Below, in pieces: positions 32,681 to 44,287 of a stretch of 64,000 bases of DNA. Both the position numbers and the translations under genes were made by a program. The first letter of the stretch is position 1. Each line of letters starts with the position of its first letter. The stretch is from Coix lacryma-jobi var. lacryma-jobi. Taxonomy: Eukaryota > Streptophyta > Magnoliopsida > Poales > Poaceae. The notes under the pieces are model-generated. The model saw nothing but the letters and a program-made list of their open reading frames with translations. It ran no database searches and was not told the DNA's origin. The stretch covers positions 145,273,705-145,337,704 of the forward strand of contig CM019824.1 in NCBI GenBank assembly GCA_009763385.1, in the 5' to 3' direction.

Positions 32681-32924
32681 GGGCTCGTGGTCAGTGCTCC
32701 TGTGTTTGGGTTGTTCATTTTGGAAAGTCAAACTTAAGTTGATTGTGGTTGGCAACATATACATTAAATGTTGTAATGTTGGTTGGCAACTTTTAATTAT
32801 ATGCTATAATGTTGGTGTTGCTGTGAACTGAGATGTATGCTCGTTGGAATGTTGTTTTATTAAGTATGGAATTATTTGGTCTTTCTAGTGTCATTTCCAA
32901 ATTGCAATTAAATTATTATATGCA

Positions 32925-33756
32925 TTTCTCTGACGAAAATGATGGCGTCTTCAGTGACGATTACAAATCACAATATGTGACCAAAACTGTGTCATCTTCA
33001 GTGACGATTACAAATGGCAATATGTGACCAAAACTGTGTCATCTTCAGTGACGATTACAAATCACAATATGTGACCAAAACTGTGTCATCTTCAGTGATG
33101 ATTTCAAGTCACCATCTGTGACCAAACTCTTTCATCTTCACTGACGATTTCAAACTGCAATCTGTGATGAAATAAGAACCAATCAAACCAAGCCATGTGG
33201 CAACAAAGGCAGCAGCCGGGCTAGCTATGACGTCATCGCCACGTCGCGTGACACGTCATCGATGACGTCATCACCACATCACGTGACACGTCATCGATGA
33301 TGTCATCGCCACATCACGTGACATATCATCGATGACGTCATCAACCATGTCAGCATCCTACGTGGCAAGCGCCGTCGGGGCTTCCAAACGGACCATTATG
33401 ACGAAAACAGAGTTCAATCTGTGACCAAAACGGACCGTCACAGGTTACAAACGCCGTTAATGGCGTCGTTACGGCGCGAGGTCAGACGGTGGATTATGAC
33501 GAAGACCTAGACCCATCCTTGACCAAACCCGATCATCACATAATGGTATCACATCCGTGACCACATCCATTTCGTCACAAAACGGAAGCACATCTGTGAT
33601 GAAAATTAACATTTCATCACAACAGAACAAATGTGACACGACCCCAATGACGATATAGTTTTCGTCACAAAATCATCACAGATTAAACTTGGTGACGGTT
33701 TGCTCATCTACAGTGACGAAAGAAGTACGTCACTGATGATCACATCCCTAGTAGTG
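32925..33756 (+). repeat. CACTA right subterminal repeats and terminal inverted repeat
   Basis: A tandem array with a unit of about 47 bp (TCATCTTCAGTGACGATTAC and variants) fills 32945-33170. It is followed by repeated CACGTGACACGTCATCGATG modules (about 33220-33350) that contain the palindromes TGACGTCA and CACGTG. TGACGA/TCGTCA words continue to the end at 33756. The density is much higher than at the left end. Confidence 0.85.
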
Positions 33757-34948
33757 TATGTGTGGTGCACACCTGTTATTTCATAGCCCTAGATAGCTCA
33801 GAGAGATGCCTTATATCATAAGGATGAAAAGTCGTTAAGGCCGTGTCGCGATCCGAGTGAGTTTTGCCTGTGAAACAGGCATCAGACGCTGGCCTGGCGC
33901 TCAGACTAGGGTTTAGTAGACGCTCCGTTGCCACTGTTCACTTGCGAGTGAACTTGGGCTAGCACCGGACGCTGGCATCGGACGTTGAGGGCCAGCATCC
34001 GATGGCCATGCAGAGAGGTTCCAGAGAGGGTAAAAGGGCATCGGACGCGTCCGGTGCAGGGGCATCGGACGCTGCCCAGCGTCCGATGCTCCTTTAAACA
34101 GTCTGACAGGTTGTACAGTTGACCGTTGGTCGAGGTCATCAGAGCGTTTGATGCCTAGCATCGAAGTGTCCGATGCCCCCGCAGAAACACCTGTTCAGTG
34201 CTCTATTGGATGGCCAATAGGGGGGAGTATTTATACTCCTCCTCATCCATTAGGGTGTTCTTGCCACTTTCCTCTGCTGAGAAACATATTATGAGTGTGA
34301 GAAAGAGCAAGAGCCCTAGTGAGGTTGAGAGATTTGCTAATTGAGACAATTAGTGACCTCCTAGTGAGAATTGAGTAGCAAGTGTGCATCCATCCATCTC
34401 TTTGGCCTTGTCTTGGTCAAGTGAGAGTTCTAGCTTGTTACTCTTGGTGATCGACATCACCTAGACGGCTTGGTGGTGATCGTGAAGCTTGGTGATCATC
34501 CGGAGGTTTTGTGGATGACCCAAGTCAAGTTGTGACCGGTAGCGAGCGATTCACCGGGTCGTAGTGGCGAAGAATCAGCTCGTAGTGAGCACTTAATCCT
34601 TGCGCGGATCAAGGGGGAGCGATACCCTTGCGTGGGTGCTCCAACGAGGACTAGGGGGTGTGCCGACACCTCGATACCTCGGGAAAAAGATCATCGTGTC
34701 ATCTCTACTCTCTTAACATACGCATTTACTTTTGAGCAATTCAATTCCACAATTTACTTGTTGTTCTTTCATAAGTTGAATTGTCATGCTAGAGTAGAAA
34801 TGGTTTAGCGATAGTCTTTTGTGCGGTTGATTCTATAGAAACACACTTCTAGGCACTAGGGGTTAATTGGGTTTGTTAGGATTTAATTCTTGCAAAAGTT
34901 TTAGAAAAGCCCAATTCACCCCCCCTCTTGGGCATCTTGATCCTTTCA
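33757..34948 (+). repeat. 5' LTR of the outer Sirevirus, second part
   Basis: Resumes exactly where 3688 was interrupted (GAGGTAT then GTGTGGTGCACAC) and aligns with 44606-45822. It contains palindromic CATCGGACGC modules at about 33870-34190 and a TATA box at 34228-34235. It ends TTTCA at 34948, directly before the primer site. Confidence 0.92.
34228..34235 (+). promoter_or_regulatory. TATA box of the Sirevirus LTR promoter
   Basis: TATTTATA in a symmetric GGAGTATTTATACTCC context, about 40 bases after the palindrome cluster. The 3' LTR keeps it at 45092-45099. Confidence 0.65.
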
Positions 34949-34963
34949 ATTGGTATTGGAGCC
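34949..34963 (+). promoter_or_regulatory. Primer binding site of the outer Sirevirus
   Basis: ATTGGTATTGGAGCC follows the LTR directly. It is a tRNA-Met type site with one change from the usual TGGTATCAGAGC. Confidence 0.8.
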
Positions 34964-35000
34964 TCGTGCTCTCGATTTAGGTTTAACGCCTAGAGTTAAG

Positions 35001-37388
35001 ATGTCCGAAGGTGACGGACCACCTCCCATGTTCGAGGGAGATGATTTTCCATATTGGAAAATCTATATGGAGTCGTACCTAGAAGCGGTAGATGTTAAAT
35101 GCCGCCAAGCCGCGATCACCGGCTTTCCCAAGCCCAAGGAGGGCACAAGCCTAACTCCTAATGAGGAGGAAAATGAGAAGTGGAATGGAAAGACCAAAAA
35201 CATCATCTTTAGAGGCATTTGCAAGGATGTGTTTAACCGCGTCTGGAACCACAAGAATGCCCATGAGTTATGGGATAACATTTGTGTGCTCCATGAGGGA
35301 ACCAAGAGTGAGCGTGAGGAGCGTTATCATTTGGTCATGCAAAAGTTAAATTCTTTTGAGATGCTTGCTCATGAAAATGCCAATGAAATATACTCACGCT
35401 TGAATGTTCTTGTAGAAGAGCTTAATGGTCTTGGCCTCACACAAATGAAACCATCCAATGTTGTGAGGAAGATTCTATGTGTCCTTCCAATTAACAAATA
35501 TGGACACATTGTGACGGTGTTACATCAAGGTGATCTTTCCACATCCACACCAACACAAGTCTTGGGGAAGATCAATGCTCATGAGATGTACATGCACATC
35601 ACACCAAGTGGTGGCTCTTCCATCGACAAGAAGAAGGACTTGGCCTTCAAAGCAAGCCATGACAAGAAGGGCAAGTCCAAGGCAATTGAGGTGCATCATG
35701 AGAGCACAAGTGATGATGAAGATGATTCCAACATTGCTCTCATGGTGAGGAAGTTATTCAAAATTGAGCACAAGAATGGAGTCAATTTTGACTCAAGAAA
35801 GAAGAAGTTCTTCACTAGTAGCAAGAGAAGGCCAATCTCCGAGATGGATTGCTACAGTTGCGGTGATCTTGGCCATCTTTCTCATCAATGCCCCAAGCCC
35901 AAGAAAGAAAGCTACAAGAACAAGAACAAGGGCAAGAAATATGACTCATCTAGCGAAGATGAGAAGAAGAGTGAGAAGCCCTACAAGAAGGATGGCAAGA
36001 AGAAGAAGCAATACCACAAGAAAGGTGGCAAGGCTTACATTGTTGGTGATTGGCTCACCGACATTGACTCCTCCGGTGGCTCATCAAATGAAGATAGTGA
36101 TGATGAGAAGGAGAAGGTGGCCGCTCTAGTGATTGGGACTTCTACACCACCACCTCCACTATCGCCATCATCCACTACACACCTATGCCTCATGGCAAAG
36201 GGTGATCAGAAGATACAAAGTGATGATGACTCTACTGATGATGAGAGTTATGGAGAGTTCCAAGCTCCTTCTTATGATGAACTTGTTGATTTGCTAAACA
36301 ACTACACTAAAATCATAAGAAAGACTAGAGCTAAAAATGAAAGGCTTGTTCATGACAATGAAGCTCTTGTTGAAAAATATAACAATGCTACACATTCTAG
36401 TGATGAGTTGCAAAATGAACTTGCTACTATGTCATCTTCTATCAAGGAGCTGAAGTCCTCTAACAAGGAGCTCAAAGCTAAAAATGAAAAACTTGATAAG
36501 ATGTATAGTGATCTTACGACTAGTTATGCTTTGCTAAAAGAACAATACACTCAAGTGAAAGTTGATCATGATACTCTCACTGTTGCTTATGATATGCTTT
36601 CTCATGAGACACATGATGCTCCTAACCTTGTTGTTAAGTGTGACATAGCAACATCTTGTGAGGACTTGGTTAGTGAGCATGATGAGCAAAGAGCTAGTGG
36701 CAAGGGCAAGAAAGTGGTTGTGGCCGATCACTGTGATGACTACTTCAAGATCAAGAATGAGAATGCAAAGCTCAAGAGTGATCTAGAGAAGCTTGCAACC
36801 ACAAAGCAAGTCATTGTTGAGACCCAAGATGATGATTATAGCATGTCACTTGAGCTAGACATGCTAAAAGAAGAAAACAAGAGATTGAAGATGGAGAGGG
36901 ATTACAAAATGACACCATCTCAATTGGAACTCCAACAAGAGAATGACAAGCTCAAGAAGGAGAAAGAGCACCTCACCACCGGGCTAAGAAACTTCACCAA
37001 GGGTCAATGTCTTCAAAGTGAGCTACTCATGAACACCGTAATGAAGACCAATAGAAATGGCATTGGCTTTCTTGAAGAGAAGATGAAGCAACGCAAGAGC
37101 ATCACAAAGCCAAAGAAGAAGAAGATTGAGAGATGCTATTAGTGTGGAAAAGAAGGACACTTTGCTCATGATTGTGAAGAGCCAAAACCCACACCCTTGC
37201 CCAAGCATGCTAGGCCCTTTGCTTTCAATGCTCACTACATGCTTAGACAAGATTCTAGTGGCAAAGTGAAAGTCATGTTCATTGGGCCTCCTAACAAGAA
37301 TAGGCCAAAGCAAATTTGGGTTGCAAAGTCTCTTGTAGAGAAGGTTAAGGGACCTCAACAAGTTTGGGTCCCGAAAGCTCAAGCTTGA
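35001..37388 (+). pseudogene. Sirevirus gag with an in-frame TAG in the second zinc knuckle
   Basis: The ATG at 35001 gives MSEGDGPPPMFEGDDFPYWK, the usual start of Sirevirus gag; the capsid part covers about the first 280 residues. Zinc knuckle 1 (CYSCGDLGHLSHQC) is encoded at about 35851-35892. A lysine/serine-rich hinge and a long coiled coil follow (about residues 420-690). At 37140-37142 a TAG sits between CY and CGKEGHFAHDC, that is, inside knuckle 2, where glutamine is usual. The same frame then runs to the WVPK repeats and a TGA at 37386-37388. Pol starts 17 bases later in another frame. Without suppression the product lacks knuckle 2. Confidence 0.88.
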
Positions 37389-37404
37389 TTTCTTGTGTGT
37401 GTAG

Positions 37405-39799
37405 GTGAACTACAAGACTAGTGGATCTCATTGGGTGATTGATAGTGGTTGCACTCAACATATGACCGGTGATCCCCGGATGTTCACCTCACTAGAAGAG
37501 AATGTCGATGACCAAGAAAAGATTACATTTGGTGACAACTCAAAGGGCAATGTCAAGGGATTGGGCAAAGTGGCAATATCAAATGATCATACCATCTCCA
37601 ATGTGCTTCTTGTTGCATCATTGAGCTTCAACTTGCTATCCGTTGGGCAACTTTGTGATCTTGGCTTTCAATGTTTGTTCACCGACAAGGAAGTGGTTGT
37701 GACCAAGAAAGATGATACACAAGTGATCTTCAAAGACTTTAGATACAACAATCTCTATCTAGTGGATTTCACCTCCGAATATGCCAACTTGAAGACATGT
37801 TTGTTCACTAATCAATCACTTGGTTGGCTATGGCATAGAAGATTGGCACATGTGGGAATGAACACTCTCAACAAGCTATTGAAGAAAGATTTGGTTAGAG
37901 GCTTGAAGGATGTCAAATTTGAGAAGGACAAATTGTGTAGTGCATGTCAAGCCGGCAAGCAAGTTGCAAATGCTCATCCAACCAAAGCCTTTGTATCAAC
38001 ATCAAGAGAGTTAGAGCTACTTCACATGGATCTATTTGGGCCAACAACATATGCTAGCTTGGGTGGAAATCTCTATTGCCTAGTGATTGTTGATGACTAT
38101 TCTAGATACACTTGGGTATTCTTTCTTCATGACAAATCCGAAGCAACCCCTTCATTCAAGAAGTTTGCCAAGAGAGCCCAAAATGAATTTGAAGTGAAGA
38201 TAAAAAAGATTAGAAGTGACAATGGAAAGGAATTTGACAACACCCATATTGAGGAATATTGTGATGAAGTTGGGATCAAGCATGAAGTCTCCGCAACCTA
38301 CACACCACGACAAAATGGGGTAGTTGAGAGGAAGAACCGAACTCTAATCACCCTAGCAAGGACAATGCTAGATGAGTACTCTACACTGGAAAGTTTTTGG
38401 GCGGAAGCAATCAACACCGCTTGCTATGCATCAAACCGGTTGTTCCCCCATCATCTCCTTGGCAAGACCCCCTTTGAGCTACTCAACAACAAGAAGCCGG
38501 ATGTATCCTTCTTTAGAGTGTTTGGGTGCAAATGCTACATCTACAAGAAGCGCTTGGATTTTGGAGCGACCTTTGCACCGGTTGCAAGACTAGAAGCCAT
38601 CTGTATCCTCCTTGCATATGCATCACATCATGACATTAAATTATATCAAATGGATGTGAAAAGTGCATTTTTAAATGGTTTCACAAATGAACTAGTCTAT
38701 GTTGATCAACCTCCCGGGTTTGAAGACCCTAGATATCCTAATCATGTTTATAGGTTGTCCAAGGCGCTATATGGGCTCAAGCAATCCCCTAGAGCGTGGT
38801 ACGAGCGCCTCCGGGACTTCCTCATTGAGAAGGGCTTCATCATTGGGAAGGTCGACACCACACTAATCACCAAGAAGCTTGATGGAGAGATCTTCATTTG
38901 TCAAGTCTACGTTGATGATATCATCTTCGGGTCAACAAATGAAGCATATTGCAAGGAATTTGGTCAAGCAACTGAAGGAGGGGACTTTTATATCTCAAGA
39001 GAAGTACACAAAAGTCCTCCTCAAGCACTTCAACATGGATGATTGCAAGCCTATCAAGACTCCAATGCCAACAAATGGACATCTCGACCTAGATAAGGAA
39101 GGTAACCCGGTTGATCAAACTCTCTGCCGTTCTATGATTGGTAGCTTGTTATACTTGACCGCATCTAGGTCCGACATCATGTTTAGTGTGTGCATGTGTG
39201 CTCGATTTCAAGCCGATCCTAGGGAATCACATCTCATAGTCGTAAAGAGAATCCTTAGGTACCTAAAGCACACCCCAAGCATTGGCCTTTGGTATCCCAA
39301 AGGAGCTAACTTCCAACTCATTGGGTATTCCAATTCAGATTACGCGGGTTGCAAAATTTATAGAAAGAGCACATACGGAGGGTGCCATTTGCTTGAGAGA
39401 TCAATAGTTTCATGGAGTTTGAAGAAGCAAAATAGTGTGGCCTCGTCTACCGCCGAGGCAGAATACATAGCCATGGGTGCTTGTTGTACACAAATCCTTT
39501 ACATGAAACAAACCCTTTTAGACTATGGTGTAGTTCTAGAAAGGGTACCTTTGTTGTGTGACAATGAGAGCACGGTTAAGCTTGCTAACAACCCGGTTCA
39601 ACACTCTCGCACAAAGCACATAGATATTCGCCATCACTTTCTTAGAGACCATGTTTCAAAGAAAGACATATCCTTAGAGGGAGTTAGAACCGAAGATCAA
39701 TTGGCGGATATCTTCACAAAACCCCTAGATGAGAACACCCTTTGTAGATTGCGAAGTGAGCTTAATGTGCTTGATGTAAGTAACTTTGTCAAAAGGTGA
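37405..39799 (+). pseudogene. Sirevirus pol with internal deletion and frameshift
   Basis: Order: protease (VIDSGCTQHMTGD) near the start; integrase zinc finger (HRRLAHVGMN, then LCSACQAGK) and DDE core (HMDLFGPT, RSDNGKEF, NGVVERKNRT). At about 38558 the integrase end (CYIYKK) is fused in frame to the middle of reverse transcriptase (TFAPVARLEAI), so the integrase C-terminus and the RT fingers are deleted. RT continues with VYVDDIIFGSTN. A second deletion near 38955-38970 shifts the frame; the rest of RT and RNase H (39002-39799) are open in that frame (ISQEKYTKVLLKHF, ASSTAEAEYIA, ADIFTKPLDE). In RNase H, the first aspartate of YSDSDYAG is asparagine here. Not functional. Confidence 0.9.
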
Positions 39800-41369
39800 A
39801 AGGGGGTTGTCTTTGCATTGCATTGTATTATATGCCATGTTTAAATTATGCTATGCACATAGGCTTGTCAGACGTGGTTAAGATAACCGCCCTAAAAAGC
39901 GTGTGAAGAAGCTTACCCATGAGCAAACTTGACAAGCAACCTAGATTCAAATTCCGTATTGCATTGCATATGCATGTGTGTTGCTTTGCTGTTTCTTTTT
40001 GGTTAAGTTTTGAGCAACCGCTGTGTTCGTCCACCGCTAGGGGGAGAATTTGAGGCTCCTAATGGTTGAGTCCCCTAGTTTTGGTGGCCACATGTTGTCT
40101 CCTCGGGATTTATTGCCTATTTTCGCTAAAAACAATATGTAGCCTATGGCAAAATATTTATAAAATTGAGGGTTTATGCGAGGATGCTAGGTTCCAACTG
40201 GTGTTTATTTGCCTCTTATTTGAGTTGGAATTTGGTTGGGAGAGGGAGCCGCAACGGAAATCTTCAAAACAGTCCAATTTGCAGCATCAGACGCTCATCG
40301 GACGCTGGCCCCAGCGTCCGATGCCACCACTGTACACAGCCCCTGCTGGAACAGTGTTGGCGTCGCGTCCGATGTATCAACAACGGCGCATCTGATGCCC
40401 CATCGGACGCTGCCTAGCGTCCGATGCTGAGGCACAGGACGCGTCCGATGTGAATTTGGCTGTTTTGGAGCTCTCTGGATGGACATCAGAGCGTCCGATG
40501 CAATTTCATCGGCGCGTCCGATGCTCCTTTAAGCGGCGCTTTTTGGGTCTTTAACCAACAAAGGCGCCCCACACGTCATAACCCGAGCCTTCGTCTTCCT
40601 CGCGACCAACCGCTGCCTGAGCTCGCCCTAACCCGTGCCGCCACGTTCTCTCCCAAACCCTGGCGCGCGCCACCGTCCTCTCGCTGCCGGCTCTCTCTCT
40701 CAACCACCGCTGGACACCATGCGCCCAGCTCCGCCCCCTCGCCCACTTCCTTCATGCGCGCGCCCGTAGAGCCTGTCCTCGCCGAAGCTCGCCGGAGCCG
40801 ACTCTGTTCGCCGGAGAAGCTCGCTGGCGTTTTTTCTCCATCACGCCGGTGGTCCCCTCTCTTTTCCCACCTCCGGCGACCTGCCTTCCGATGCACAGAA
40901 CCCCCACAGTGAGCCTCCTCCCCCTCCTTCATAACCAGTGCCCTCACTGTGCTCGACGAAATGCCTCAATAGTCGTTCTCACTGTTTTTGACCCCATCTT
41001 AGGTTGTTTCGTCGGATCGTCAGGTAGAGAAGCCTTGTCTCTTCTTATCTCTATATGCTTTGCTTCCGATATGACACACTCATCTCTAGAATATGTATGT
41101 TCTTATATATCTCTCGTCTATGCTATGCAGCGAGTCAGTGGTCGTGATCAGTTGTTAGTTGGTAGTGTCAGTCAACCCGGGGCCAAGCCCATGGGTAAGG
41201 ATTGAGGCCAAGCCTCGCGAGTGACAGTGACAGTTGGGTGTCAGTGTCAGGGGGAGTTTCTGTCAGTTGGGTTTCTTGTCAGCTGGTTGTTAGGGGATTT
41301 CAGTGGCAGTTGTTCTTTCAGCGACAGTTCAGCGCTTCTCAGTGACATTACTTCTTGTTCTTGTCAGCT
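39800..41369 (+). other. Region between pol and env-like ORF, promoter-like and leader-like
   Basis: No pol-like frame. A palindrome cluster (40285-40530) is followed by a GC-rich stretch (about 40560-40910) that looks like a leader with a GT donor, then an intron-like stretch rich in CAGTGACAG/GTCAG words ending in an acceptor just before the env-like frame. This suggests that the env-like gene had its own spliced transcript (inference). Confidence 0.5.
40285..40530 (+). promoter_or_regulatory. LTR-type palindrome cluster outside the LTR, upstream of the env-like gene
   Basis: At least eight CATCGGACGC or GCGTCCGATG modules occur in 245 bases, some paired as imperfect palindromes (for example CATCGGACGCTGCC then AGCGTCCGATG). 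It ends with GATGCTCCTTTAA, as does the LTR cluster at 34085-34098. In the LTRs the cluster lies just upstream of the TATA region, so it may act as an enhancer. The role is inferred. Confidence 0.6.
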
Positions 41370-43847
41370 ATGTGCTGCAAGAACGTCGGTGGTGCCCTGG
41401 GGGACTCTCCTCCACGTCCCTTCCGATCAGCGATCCGGGAAAGGGAAGCTGATTGTGCGTCGGAAGCGCACCCGACAGGAGCGGGAGGCCGCGTAGGCCC
41501 AGGCAGTTGCAGACGCCGTAGAGCGTGCTGAGCAGGGGGGCAGTGGCGACGGATTGAGGATACAGGATCAGTTGTCTCCAGAGCAGCGCAGAGCAGTTGA
41601 GGAGGTCGAGAGGTTCCACGGTTCGCCGACTGGCACGCTTATGGCTGCCGGTCGCCGGACCACGTTCACCTCACCAGGAGTCGAGCCCCAGAGCTCCGGG
41701 CAGGGCCAGACAGAGGTCGAGGCAGCAGGAGCAGAGGCAGAGGCAGAGGAGGAGGTTCCAGAGGAGGTTCCCAGGTGTCGGTCGTCTCGTCGCCGGACAG
41801 AGGTGCCACCTCGGCCCGATGTCCCTCTGCGGGGTGCGCGTGCTCCTTCGAGGCGTCCACCCCCGCAGATTTCGTGGCTAGACCTCCGTGCGGCCACTTG
41901 CTCGCAGATACAGACTCTTCGACTCATCCCAGTGGAGCAGTGTTTTCCTCGAGAGCAACAGCAGCAAGCAGGGGCAGACTTTTACACAGTGTTGTAGGAG
42001 GACTTTTACAGAGGCTACAGGAACGCTGGGATCAGCCTGCGTTCTCAGCGAGTCTGCACCCTGGAGGCCCTGGTTTCAGCGTTAGAGCAGCTTCGTCCAG
42101 TTCTCACTTACCTGCCTGGTCTGGCAGATCTTCTGGGACGGTCTAGCATTTACATCGAGGATTGGGTCTTCCAGTTTTACGCGTCGTTGTGGGTGCACCC
42201 GGACCGCGAGACTATTGAGTTTGCTTTTGGCGGGGAGCACTACCGGTTGTTTACCTCAAAGATCAGATATTGGTTTGGCCTTCATCACTCGCATACTCGG
42301 ATCCACGACCTGTGCTACGACAAGACAGAGCCACCGCGACGCCCTCACGGCGGAGAGTAGCCCCCACAGACCTGGTGCGCCCGTGTTTCCGCGAGCCCTT
42401 CGGGGAGGGTTTGAGCCACGCGCATAAGGATCTCACTCCTGCGGCTCGGATCCTCCACGAGGTCCTTCAGCACACCTTGTTGCCCCGTGTTGGTTTCAGG
42501 GAGGCCATCTCACGACTCCAGCTGTGGCTTCTTGCTTATCTGATTCAGCAGAAGGAGTTTGATATTATGGATGTGATCATCTATGAGATGGAATACACAG
42601 TGGCAGAGGGCATCAAGGCCCGTCGGCAGCTACCATATGCGCATTGGATCTCCTTTATTCTTTGGAAGGTAGCTGTCACCACAGGGAGCCGACTAGACCA
42701 GTCACTTACAGGCTCCGCGACCGTGTTCCCCGCGTACAACATGAGTAAGCTCTGGGGACACAGTCGGGACCGCAGGCAGCAGCAGCAGGGGGCACCGTCC
42801 AGCTCGAGACAGCGGCCAGAGGTGCCAGAGTCAGCTCAGGAGCAGGACGAGACTGTTCGCGCCCTCACAGAGCAGGAGCTTGCAGACTTAGAGGGTGTGG
42901 ACACGTTCATGGGCGATGACCCCACCGACAGCTCCGACGAGGACTACCAGCTCCCGCCCCGTTTTCAGCCGAGAGCTCACGACTCACAGGCCGGGACGTC
43001 TGGTACTGCTTCCTCCGACCCCGCACTTCTTGTGATTCTCTCTCGGATGGAGGAGCAGTAGCGGACGGTGACACAGGACGTCCAACGCTTAGCCCAGGAG
43101 CAGCAGCGGTTAGCCCAGCAGCAGGCCCTAGCTCAGCAGCAGGCTCAGGAGCGATCAGACGCCCTGCAGCGGCAGATGATGGAGCTTCAGCAGCAGACCC
43201 TAAGCTTCATGGAGAGGATCATGGGTGGTCCACCTTAGTGGTAGTGGCAGCAGCCCCCTCCCCAGCAGCAGATCCAGTGGCAGCCTCCTGTTCCACCACA
43301 GCAGCAACCGTTCACTCAGCCGCAGCCGTTTCCTGGACCCAGCTCCTTCCAGTTCACCAGCTTTACTACACCACCTGGAGGAGCTCAGCTGTTCATCCCG
43401 CTTCGCACTGGTTTCACGCCACGTCCGGCAGACTACCTGTTTGCGATGACCACTTCAGTGACGCAGGATCTGTCTGCTACCTTCAGTGAGCTCACCGGCC
43501 TTCCCACTCCAGATCTTCAGGGTCCGGTTTAGACGTCGACAGCTCCAGTGACCTCCACTACTGAGACTCTTCCGAGTTCAGTCGTGTCTTCTGAGCAGGC
43601 AGAGCTAGTCCAGTCTGAGACCACGACGACCGTGCAACCTGAGCTTTCTTCTATACCCGAGCTTCCGCACTCCGAGGCTCAGGCGGGCACCACTACTGCG
43701 ACTCTGCCTGAGACTGCGACAGAGGGTCAGACTGCCGACTCGTCTTCGTCAGACTCCGAGGTGCTACTGCAGCAGTTTGAGTTCACTCAGCGTACACTAG
43801 AGACTGCACCTGACTCGTTTGCACCACTTCCGCCCTCTGACGCTTAG
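41370..43847 (+). pseudogene. Sirevirus env-like ORF, interrupted by TAG codons and one frameshift
   Basis: A long reading frame lies between pol and the 3' LTR, where Sireviruses carry an env-like gene of unclear role. First frame, about 41370-42355: proline/arginine-rich, then a conserved-looking core (WVFQFYASLWVHP, IRYWFGLHHSHTR). A frameshift near 42355 moves to the second frame (42356-43847): helical core (RLQLWLLAYLIQQKEFD), acidic part, glutamine-rich coiled coil (RLAQEQQRLAQQQALAQQQ), proline/glutamine-rich part, serine/threonine-rich tail. In-frame TAG codons: 41494, 41995, 43059, 43236, 43242, 43530. I see no signal peptide or fusion peptide, so env is a positional name only. Confidence 0.7.
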
Positions 43848-44273
43848 TTTGGCACTTGATGCCAAAGGGGGAGAGTGGGTCAAGTATAGCGATAGGGGAG
43901 CGATGTGAGCGGGACTTGCTTCTTTCGTTGTGTTTTGTTTCACATACGCTCTTTGCTTATCGCATCTTTTGCACTTTGTTATGTTATATACTTGTGCTAT
44001 GGATCTCATGACATGTTTTGTGCTCACTATGATATATTATATGACATGTCATTTCGTTTTCGCTCGATTACCTGCGCTCAATTCTCACTTGTTATGTATT
44101 CGAGTTCTTTACTCATGCACTTGCTATTCACTCTAACTTGTTGAGTGCAGGATGTTGGCATGATATGTATGAGCTTGCCCCTAATCATTTTCTCTTATTC
44201 ATTGCAAGTTCATACATGTCATGATTTGAAAACCTCTTCTCTCTATACTCGAGGTTGTGTTGTCATCAATCAC

Positions 44274-44287
44274 CAAAAAGGGGGAGA
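44274..44287 (+). promoter_or_regulatory. Polypurine tract of the outer Sirevirus
   Basis: AAAAAGGGGGAGAT directly before the 3' LTR start TGAACGC. The identical tract occurs in the inner Sirevirus (minus strand, 16718-16731). Confidence 0.88.

Larger units (their letters stand above)
3689..33756 (+). mobile_element. 30-kb CACTA (En/Spm) transposon with TPase and TNPA-like genes and nested retroelements
   Basis: The left end starts CACTACTAGAAATATGATC and the right end is its near-perfect inverse (CACTACTAGGGATGTGATC on the other strand, about 3 mismatches in 29). The 3-bp duplication TAT (3686-3688, 33757-33759) and the clean continuation of the interrupted LTR prove the boundaries. It contains Transposase_21-type TPase exons, a TNPA-like (Transposase_24) gene, two minus-strand hypothetical genes, tandem arrays and subterminal TGACG-rich repeats. 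A Sirevirus remnant and a gypsy element (together about 14.9 kb) lie inside it, so the CACTA itself is about 15 kb. Both transposase genes carry a nonsense codon, so this copy is probably not autonomous now, though its ends look usable in trans. Confidence 0.92.

Noticed and set aside
40576..40947. 123-aa minus-strand frame
   Set aside because: Antisense to the GC-rich leader of the env-like gene; no supporting features.
41370..43847. Genuine viral envelope gene
   Set aside because: Position fits the Sirevirus env-like gene, but I see no signal peptide, transmembrane anchor or fusion peptide; the name is positional only.
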